Assembly (NCBI RefSeq): GCF_027595985.1
Contig: NC_073305.1
Span: 104,281,535 to 104,345,534, forward strand
Length of the DNA stretch: 64,000 bases
Reading direction: 5' to 3'
DNA from: Sorex araneus
Taxonomy: Eukaryota > Chordata > Mammalia > Eulipotyphla > Soricidae
Position 1 is the first letter of the stretch. The number at the start of each line of letters is the position of its first letter. The position numbers and the translations under genes were made by a program. Under the pieces are notes generated by a model. It searched no databases. It was not told the origin of the DNA and saw nothing but the letters and a program-made list of their open reading frames with translations. Positions 56,707-64,000 of this stretch are shown one piece after another.

Positions 56707-58039
56707 TTAGACAGATCTTTAGGCACTTCTTAATGCTTAGAGGTGAGTAGGGTCTTGATGATTTTGAACTGGGGAGCTGTCCTATTCATTTAAACATTAG
56801 TTCAACCTTAAATTTTCCTGACTTGAATGACCTATCTACTTTCTTCCTAACCAGTTGACTAGCTCAGAAAATCTGTTTGGGGTTGTGTAAGGGGAGTAAG
56901 AATGTCTGGGCTCTGCTTGATAACATACTGGATAACGATACTGGAAAGAGAATCATGACTTCATCTATATCTATTCTTGGTGCGAAGTGATCACCAGAGG
57001 TTCATGAAATAAAACACAGGAGGCCAGAAAAGACAGAAGTTAAGAAATGGACTTTGTAAGACTCATGTTAAAACAAGTAACTCTAAGCATTCGTATTCAC
57101 TATTCTCTTAGAATGAGGAAAACCAAGAACTGTGCAATCACTAACTTGCATCAGTTAAATGAATAGACCCCACATCCAAGGATTGGTCTTCCTCTAGGGC
57201 TGTGCTAATCTTTTAAGTCTAAAGCTGTGAGAAAGATTTCTTGATTGCTGCTCCTTCTCCTCTATTATTCCAAGAGGGACTCCTTCACTTTCAGTTTTGT
57301 TATAATCAAAGACAGGGGGTCACTTACAGCGAGTGTTGTATCTACATGCTCTTTCCTAAAGATGGCCATAAATTGCACCTCTGTGGAACTTTAACTGTAG
57401 ACGGAAGAAGACGAAATCCACCTCATCATTATTACATGCATTATTATAAAGGCACAATTAAGTTTTGACAACTCTATAAGACAGTTTCAATCTTTTCCCA
57501 AAGAGGCTCTTCAAAAGTATCTTACTTTAGACCCCCAAAATGGTTCCAGGGCTTGGAAAGTGCCCAGGCAAAGTGGGAGACCATAAGTTTATCTCCACTG
57601 TTGGCCATGCACCGAGGCCATCCTTACATTCCCAGGGTCTGGGGTTCCTGGCTAGGGGAAAAAACAAAGATCCTATTTCAAAACTACTTTCGGTGTTTAT
57701 AAGAAATGTTAAATGAGGAAGAATGAACAGGGGTTAGGTTTAATTTGAAGAACTGTTGACTGAATCGATTAGCTATGGAATTTTTTTATTCAAGTTTAGA
57801 TATTTATGAAAAAGTATTGTCAAGAGTTGCTGTTATTGGCCATATTTTGGTCAGTCTTCCAAATAAAGTCATACAATATAAATCAGCAAGAAAGAGGAAT
57901 TTCCTTTTTTCTATAATTATTTTCCTTTAGAAATCTTTTAAATAGAGTTATAGAGTACCTTGAAAACCCAGTGGCACAATAGTATGTGCCAATCAAATCC
58001 TCAGTTTTTTATTTCTTTTTTAAAGGGCTATGGGGTGCA
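56707..58039. other. Single-copy DNA
   Basis: No repeat or exon recognised over 1.3 kb. The plus frame at 57241-57468 has no recognisable domain. Confidence 0.4.
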
Positions 58040-58169
58040 GCGAGGGTGGAGGGGCACATCCAGTAGTGCTGGGGGCTACTCTTGACTTTGTGCTCCAGGG
58101 CAGTTTCTGAAATTTTTGGGAACTATGCAAAACTTGAGCTCAGCCTGTTTAGGTAGCTCTTCTAAAGCT
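58040..58169 (-). repeat. SINE remnant, old
   Basis: GGGGCACATCCAGTAGTGCT, GGGGGCTACTCTTGACTTTG, GTGCTCCAGGGCAG, GGAACTATGCAAAAC; the tail half of type I in reverse. Confidence 0.6.
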
Positions 58170-58692
58170 TCAGTTATGTTTATAAATTTTTTTAAAAACT
58201 TTATAAAGTAGTTCACAATATTTGATTACATTTAATATTCAAACACTAATCTCACCACCATTACACTTTCCCACCACCATATTTTGGATGCTTCCATACC
58301 AAACCCCAACACCTGCTCCAAAGCAGAATCAAAAAAACATATTTTGTATTATTTGTTGTGAAAAACCGCTGCAAATACTACAAAAAAATTTCTCTAGAGG
58401 AAAGAGTGTGAAGATTTTTGTATTTCATCGAGGGGCCATTAAGCACTTGTATAAGAGATAACTAATATGTTAAAGGTTGAGACTTGTGTGCTTATATGTT
58501 TATATATGTATACATATATCTGTAAAAAATATTTCCCTTTAAGATTGTTTGTCTCTTACTTTGAACCCCATCAAATATGGTGCAGTATTCTTGGAGTATG
58601 GGTAGGCTGTGTGGAATAAAGTGTCACGCAGTCCAGGAATAGGTTCACTTGTGGGTGAGGTTCGACCCGAGCAAAAAGCTCCAGCTCTATGG
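58170..58692 (-). mobile_element. Family A retroposon, second copy
   Basis: Aligns with 8403-9200: CACAATATTTGATTACATTT, CAAACACTAATCTCACCACC, CACTTTCCCACCACCA, GAACCCCATCAAATATGGTG, AGTCCAGGAATAGGTTCACT. No SINE at the 8.8-kb insertion point. Cut on the right by the pyrimidine repeat at 58693. Confidence 0.75.
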
Positions 58693-58917
58693 TCTTCCTT
58701 CCTTCCTTCCTTCCTTCCTTCCTTCCTTCCTTCCTTCCTTCCTTCCTTCCTTCCTTCCTTCCTTCCTTCCTTCCTTCCTTCCTTCCTTCCTTCCTTCCTT
58801 CCTTCCTTCTTTTCTCTCCTTCCTTCCTTCCTTCCTTCCTTCCTTCCTTCCTTCCTTCCTTCCTTCCTTCCTTCCTTCCTTCCTTCCTTTCCTTCCTTCC
58901 TTCCTTCCTTCCTTCCT

Positions 58918-59002
<85 letters not shown>

Positions 59003-59013
59003 TTTCTCTCTTC
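58693..59013. repeat. Compound (CCTT)n-(CTTT)n polypyrimidine tract
   Basis: 321 nt without a single purine on the plus strand. CCTT units run 58694-58918 with two interruptions (58809-58819, 58889); CTTT units run 58919 to about 59002. It keeps all three frames open on both strands, so the 120-158-residue frames are artefacts. Confidence 0.99.
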
Positions 59014-60400
59014 AAAAGTTATTCTTTAATGAAAAGAAGTATTCTCTATGAATTGATATTTCCCCCTATTATTTAAAAAATAACAAATTGATACATATGA
59101 GAGAAATGTAAGTAGTGAATGATTAACTATTATCACATTTAGTAATTCAATAACTTACAAAATATTATATGTATATATCCTGATACCAGGTTTTATGTTT
59201 TTATTTTATGCCACAAATCCACACAGAGGGATGCAGAAGTGTTTTAAAGGATACAGAACTGATAATGTATATTGTAATCAGTTCTTTGAGCCACAATAAT
59301 CAAAGTTTAAACTTCATTGTTTCCCTAGTCAATTATGGGCTCCAAGCTGGATTCTTATTACTGAGCTCTCTATGGCATAATGACCCGTTCTCAATTCCAA
59401 CTGACTTTGGAACCAAGGAATAAATTAGCTCCCCTGCTTTATTTCTGACTTAGGTCGGTTTTGTACAGAAGTGAGTGTTCATAGGGAATTTCACATCACT
59501 AATGACATTTTAGAAATTAGGTTAATGTATACTTTCATCATTTTAATGTGATTTTGTTTTTCTAATTTGATTTTGAGATTTATAATTTGTGTCTGCTGAT
59601 CAAATCATTGCTTGTCTCCTTATCTTGCATAGTGTCTTTGATTTGAGTTTTTAATCCCAGTAGGCACATTTAAATGAGACACCATTTAAAAAAGTCATTA
59701 GTTTATTCTGGGCTCTCTGTGTAAAAATTGTTGATGAAAGATCATCACATTCATTAATGGGGAAAATATATATTCTATCTAAGAACAAAAGAAATATAAA
59801 TTATCCACCTCTTTTTTCTTTGATACTCATTTATTTATACACGATGGGAACATGCAAGAGAGAAAGAATCTTTATGAAATTTATACAGGCATTAAATATA
59901 TTGCTTTATATGCAAAACATTTCTACTGTGTACATGTTCATTTACAGCTTTGAAAATAACATAAAAGCTATCATTAGATTATTTTTTTCCAAAAGCTATC
60001 ATTAGATTTTGAATAGAAATTGTGAAAATCATAGGAATCTCAGGTACTAAACATCATTAAACATTTCTGATGAAGATTTGAGTCTCAGTTCAAAGATTAT
60101 AGGTATTTTTGTCTTAAACTCTTTGAGTTCTTTGTGTTTCTTCCAAAGAGGCAACAAATATTTACTCATGCATTTTATATTTGGGGTGTTGTTGGTGACA
60201 GGGCATTTTTAGAAAAGTGATTTGCAAATGTGTTTCTTACCTTTTGAATAGCATTATATGATTATTCTATTCCTGAAGGCAATTTATCTGAGACTGGCCC
60301 CTGTAACTGGTGTTTTGTTGACTGATTGTTTTCACATTGCTTTAATCAGTAAGCTTTGAGGGAATGAACAACAAAATTCAAATGAAACAAGTTGCAAGAA
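59014..60400. other. Single-copy AT-rich DNA
   Basis: No repeat or exon recognised over 1.4 kb. Confidence 0.4.
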
Positions 60401-60580
60401 AAGCCAACATCTGTTTACTGAATGGGTGTTCTGCACCAGAGAGTTTACATACATTCCCATTTAATCTTCATAGCAACACAATCCCCATTTACAGATAAGG
60501 GAATGCATAGAGAAAGACAATGTTGGCAATTGGATAGTGGCAGAACCATGATTCAGACCTTGACTAGCCTGATCTTTACT
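60401..60580 (+). repeat. MIR-family SINE, ancient
   Basis: CCAACATCTGTTTACTGAAT, CATTTAATCTTCATAGCAAC, CCCATTTACAGATAAGGGAA, GGCAGAACCATGATTCAGACC; the complete MIR order from 'aacatttattgagcac' to 'ggcagagccaggattcgaacc'. Confidence 0.88.
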
Positions 60581-60674
60581 TTGAGTTCATTTCACCTTGC
60601 CACCATCTGCTCATGACTGACAAAAGGCCATTTGGTTGCCAAGCTGACAAAATATTTGTCAAAATTTGACAGAT

Positions 60675-60845
60675 TGGGCTGGTGAGATAGTAGAGTAGGT
60701 AAAGTGTTTGCCTTGCACACAGCCAACCTTGCATGAACCTGATCCTCCGCCCTGCCAGAGTGATCCCTGAGCATAGAGCCAGGAGCAAACCCCGTGCATA
60801 GCTGGGTGTGGCTCCAAAACAGGACACCAAAAACAAAGCCAAAAC
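60675..60845 (+). repeat. SINE type I, diverged
   Basis: TTGGGCTGGTGAGATAGTAG, GTTTGCCTTGCACACAGCC, GAACCTGATCCTCC, AGTGATCCCTGAGCATAGAG, CCGTGCATAGCTGGGTGTGG, then an A-rich tail. A short deletion removes part of the body. Confidence 0.88.
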
Positions 60846-61460
60846 CACGACATATCCTCTGGTACATCATATATGAGTGTAGTTTAAAGCTATATTCATT
60901 TTTCTCACTTTATTATAAATAATAATTGCTGACAAAGAAACTCAGTGTATGGGGTGGAATATGGAATTAAAGTTGGCCTGGACCTTGAATTCATATGACT
61001 TTCATCCCTTGATGTAACCTGAGTGAAAACGACTATGGTACAACTATCCTTCTGTGGGCCAAAGGAACATCTCCACCTGCCTCTTTGGGGCTTCTTTGTG
61101 TGGGCAAACATGTCCATCTGTATCAGCTATTCAGCCTCCCCCAGGCTTTTATCTGCAATAGTTTTTAATCCAGAAATCTCTTAAGAGAGGCTTTTCTAGA
61201 GGGCTTTCTTGAGTTAAGACTTTAATTTTGTGAAGTTAAAAGCAATTTTAGGGGTAGGCTGCTGCCAGCAGGTCAACCTGTACCTGATGGTGCCTTCAGG
61301 CTTCCTGATACCTCCAAATTGCCACTGTGTCTTTGGCTGGATACAATAACTTGGGGCCAAATTTACCAAGAAATTAAATGGCCAAAAGTTAGGTATGTGG
61401 GAGACACACCCACAAAACACCTATGGCTCAGCTATATAAACTCATTTTATTGGCCTTATT
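60846..61460. other. Single-copy DNA
   Basis: No feature recognised. Confidence 0.4.
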
Positions 61461-61462
61461 TC

Positions 61463-62150
61463 AGAGACCCATAAATCTCAAAAGAGGTCAGAAGCCACAG
61501 TTAATCTTGGACCCATGCATGGTTGAACAGACTGGGGTAAATCGAAGGGGGGTGGGTTAGTCTAGTGCCTGCCCAAGCAGAGTGCCCAGCAGCTGCTTGC
61601 TTCAATAATCCAAAATCACTGCCATAACCCCGGCCTGACTCCATGGTCTCAGGACAGACCTCATCAAGATATAATCTGCTGAAAATTCTGGTGTGCGGGT
61701 TTTCTGACTGAAATGAAATTTCCAGGCTTTCTCGGAGTCGGGATGGGCTACCTCCCCCTACCTCCCTGTACTCCTGGAAGCCTTGGCAGTCACATCCACA
61801 CCCCAAAGCTTCCACCCAATTGAGAAGCTACTCCAGCCTTATTGTCCCAATAAAAATACCGAATGCCCCGAACAAACACCATGACCTCTTAGCACCTGTA
61901 TTACAAACTATAATGCACAAAAGGAAAAGGAGAGAGAGAGCAAGAAGGAAAGTGCCTCCCATAGAGGGAGGCTGGTGGTGGAGTGTGGGCTGTTGGGGAA
62001 ATGGTGGTAGGGAAACAGGGGACGATGGAGGTGGGAAATGCACACTGGTGAAGGAACGGGTGTGGGAATCATTGTATGACTGAAACCCAATTATGAACAG
62101 CTTTGTAATGGTTTATCTCATGGATATTCAGTTAAAAACATTAAAACGTG
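61463..62150 (+). mobile_element. Composite retroposon: GC-rich monomer joined to L1 3' UTR
   Basis: 61463-61860 aligns with the monomer at 53431-53810: CAGAGACCCATAAATC against CAGAGACTATAAAACC, then GGTGTGCGGG (61690 / 53677) and GGCAGTCACA(T/C)CCA (61785 / 53763). From about 61870 it is L1 3' UTR: GCACCTGTATTACAAACTAT, GAGGGAGGCTGGTGGTGG, GACTGAAACCCAATTATGAAC, AGTTAAAAACATTAAAA. No ORF2 between the two parts. Confidence 0.72.
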
Positions 62151-62223
62151 ATGTGGAGTACATGCCCAATTCAATCAGCTTAATCAATGTCTGAATAAAT
62201 AGCAGTACTCCTACATTTTTTAA

Positions 62224-63120
62224 AAAGTAATGTTATTGAAGTATTGCTGCCATGAAACAAACTGTACATGTTGAAGGTATACATTCAGCTAAGTATAATA
62301 CTAGAGATCTGAGAGACTGATGTCATTGTCTAGTTATAATAAGCATGGTCCTTGCTCCTGATGGTATATCTAGAAATCTTTGTAGCCCTTTTCTCTTATG
62401 TACCTGTCTTGCAGTCTTCAAGTAACTATATTTTCAGGTTAAAAAATGATCTAAAAGTAGACTGTTCCTATGAAATCATTGGTAATTCACATGGTGCAAA
62501 GTGAAATGGTAATTTCCATGAATGTCTATGAAAAAAAAATGTGAGCACTCCCTGATCCTTAAGACTACAAAATCCTACCTAGAAGTACATAAAACATAAA
62601 ACATAAAATGCCACTAACATTTAGTAAAAGTAGGCATGATGTGTTAACTGTGTGGCCTGTGTAACATTGTTCCTGAAAAAGGAGCTTCATGGTGTCACCT
62701 GCTTGGGGTGCATGCTGCCTTTTCAAAAGCTGCATAAAACCAATAGTGAAAGCTGTTTATGCTTTTTACCCTTTATCATATAGTAAGGACTGTTCCTTGA
62801 ATTTCTTCCTCTTAGTAGAGAGAACAGAAACTAATGAAGATTTGTTAATAATAGTCAATGGAATATTTTTAAAAAGTGGAGGTGGGGCAGGCAATCTGAT
62901 CTGTTCTCTGTCACTATTAATCATTTTTTTGAGTTAAATATAAATAAAATGATGATATATTCCTTTCATGGTCATTGTGTTTTTCACTCAGCATAGTTAT
63001 TTTGAGATAACCAAAGCTATGTATTCTAATAATTCATTTCTTTGCCTATTGGTATGTATTATGCTGCTTCCATCTATTGGTCATTATCAATTCAAATGAA
63101 CTTAATTGTGGATGATGCTT
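62224..63120 (-). mobile_element. Possible ancient L1 3'-UTR remnants
   Basis: ATTGAAGTATTGCTGCC..GAAGGTATACATTCAGC near 62230 and TTTTTCACTCAGCATAGTTA..GCCTATTGGTATGTATTATG near 62981 recall decayed L1M 3' UTR in reverse. Much of the interior is unassigned. Confidence 0.4.
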
Positions 63121-63248
63121 AAGCAATAATATGTTCTCCAACTAGAGTGAATCATTGTTAACAGTTTCTCATATTGTTGTTAAGAGACAAAGCTGGACTT
63201 AAAGTAAAACTTTTGTGTTCATCCTTATAATTGGGTTAATAGTAGAAG

Positions 63249-63340
63249 TCCTGGGCTTGGAGAAACGTCTCAGAGGTTGAACACATGCATTATGGGTAGA
63301 GAAGCTGGGCTGGGTCACTGGCACAGTAAAAAATAAAGGA
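63249..63340 (+). repeat. Possible tRNA-type SINE remnant
   Basis: GGGCTTGGAGAAACGTCTCA, GAGGTTGAACACATGCATTA resemble the divergent SINE head at 18610. Short and weak. Confidence 0.4.
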
Positions 63341-63820
63341 AAAAGATGAAGTAACTAATTCCCCATTGTATTGAGAGTTGAGTGTGTCATTGATAAAAAG
63401 TACTAGTTATCAATGTGTAGTTTGGCTTCTAGATAAATGAACAGAAGAAGGACAGTGTCAGAAGATACACTGGGTTTTAGGATCCAACCCCACAAGAAAG
63501 CAATTTCTTTTCTAATAATTTTCCAATATTTTGAGCATTGTTACTAATGATGACAAGTTTTCACACTCAAGCATATTATATTCAGAGGCAAGCATTTTTT
63601 TTTCTGGGAGTCTGTCTTAATTTCATACTGAATTATTTGGAAAATTGATCAAATCTGTAATTTCTGGCAGAAGTAGTAATAAATCTTACAGGGATGATAA
63701 TGTAGAAAAGATATCATTTCAAGGTATATACCTTTAAGACTTTCATCTTGCAAAACTTCATCACCTACCTTCTTGATTTTATTCTGAAATATGATTTTAA
63801 AAATTGGTTTTTCCATTTTG

Positions 63821-63996
63821 ATTTTTTTTCTTTTGGGGTCACAGCCAGCGATGCACAGGGGTTACTGCACAGGGCTCATGCCTCAGGAATTATTCCTGGT
63901 GGTACTCAGGGCACCATAGGAGATGCTGAGAATTGAACCCGGGTCCACCGCATGCAAGGCAAATGCCCTACCTGCTGTGCTATCGCTCCAGCCCCA
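63821..63996 (-). repeat. SINE type I, near window end
   Basis: TTTTTTTTCTTTTGGGGTCA, CAGCCAGCGATGCACAGGGG, GAATTATTCCTGGTGG, GAATTGAACCCGGGTCC, GCTATCGCTCCAGCCCC. The right duplication cannot be read because the window ends. Confidence 0.94.
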
Positions 63997-64000
63997 GTTT

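Noticed and set aside
57241-57468. 75-residue frame in single-copy DNA as a conserved exon
   Set aside because: No recognisable domain, no clear splice sites and no codon signal; left as single-copy DNA.
58539-59076. Open frames of 120-158 residues rich in Leu-Pro-Ser-Phe or Lys-Glu-Arg
   Set aside because: They are translations of the CCTT/CTTT microsatellite in several frames; no real gene.

Overview
This window looks like non-coding DNA from a placental mammal, most likely a shrew (Soricidae, genus Sorex). The clue is the commonest repeat: a tRNA-derived SINE whose RNA polymerase III head begins GGGGCTGGAGCGATAGCACA and carries the B box GGTTCGATTCC. I recognise it from memory as the SOR-type SINE of shrews, so the species call is an inference. 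I found no convincing protein-coding exon, no structural RNA gene, no CpG-island promoter and no bacterial or viral gene. The long open frames are retrotransposon remnants or simple-repeat artefacts.

Layout. 0-8 kb: mostly single-copy DNA with SINEs, a probable solo LTR (from 5.43 kb) and old MIR and hAT relics. 8.2-14.6 kb: a dense retroposon block with a family A element split by a SINE, two copies of family B (GC-rich tandem monomers joined to an AT-rich 3' end), an L1 with an inverted 5' end, and a second L1 inserted beside it. 14.6-25.5 kb: SINEs, some nested, over a decayed ancient L1 (19.9-23.2 kb), then a third family B copy. 25.5-35.3 kb: repeat-poor, with MIR and hAT fossils. 35.35-37.32 kb: an RTE-clade LINE remnant split by a younger L1. 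37.3-40.1 kb: single-copy. 40.1-44.35 kb: ancient L1 hosting five SINEs and a younger L1. 44.6-52.2 kb: L1 3' ends, SINEs and microsatellites. 53.4-55.85 kb: a composite retroposon in or beside an L1 3' end. 55.9-64 kb: mostly single-copy DNA with a second family A copy, a 321-nt pure pyrimidine tract, a MIR, and a second GC-rich composite.

How it fits together. Two SINE classes share one tRNA-like head but have different tails. Type I ends in poly(A), as expected for L1 mobilisation. Type II ends in TGACAG repeats, and its 3' segment matches the 3' end of the RTE-like LINE at 35.35 kb, which still encodes a recognisable RTE ORF C-terminus. This suggests one Pol III head coupled to two LINE machineries. 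The composites at 53.4 kb and 61.5 kb share a GC-rich, TATA-containing module but carry different 3' ends, pointing to modular non-autonomous retroposons. Target-site duplications give a relative insertion order at many loci. All family names and homologies come from reading the sequence by eye; no database search was run.
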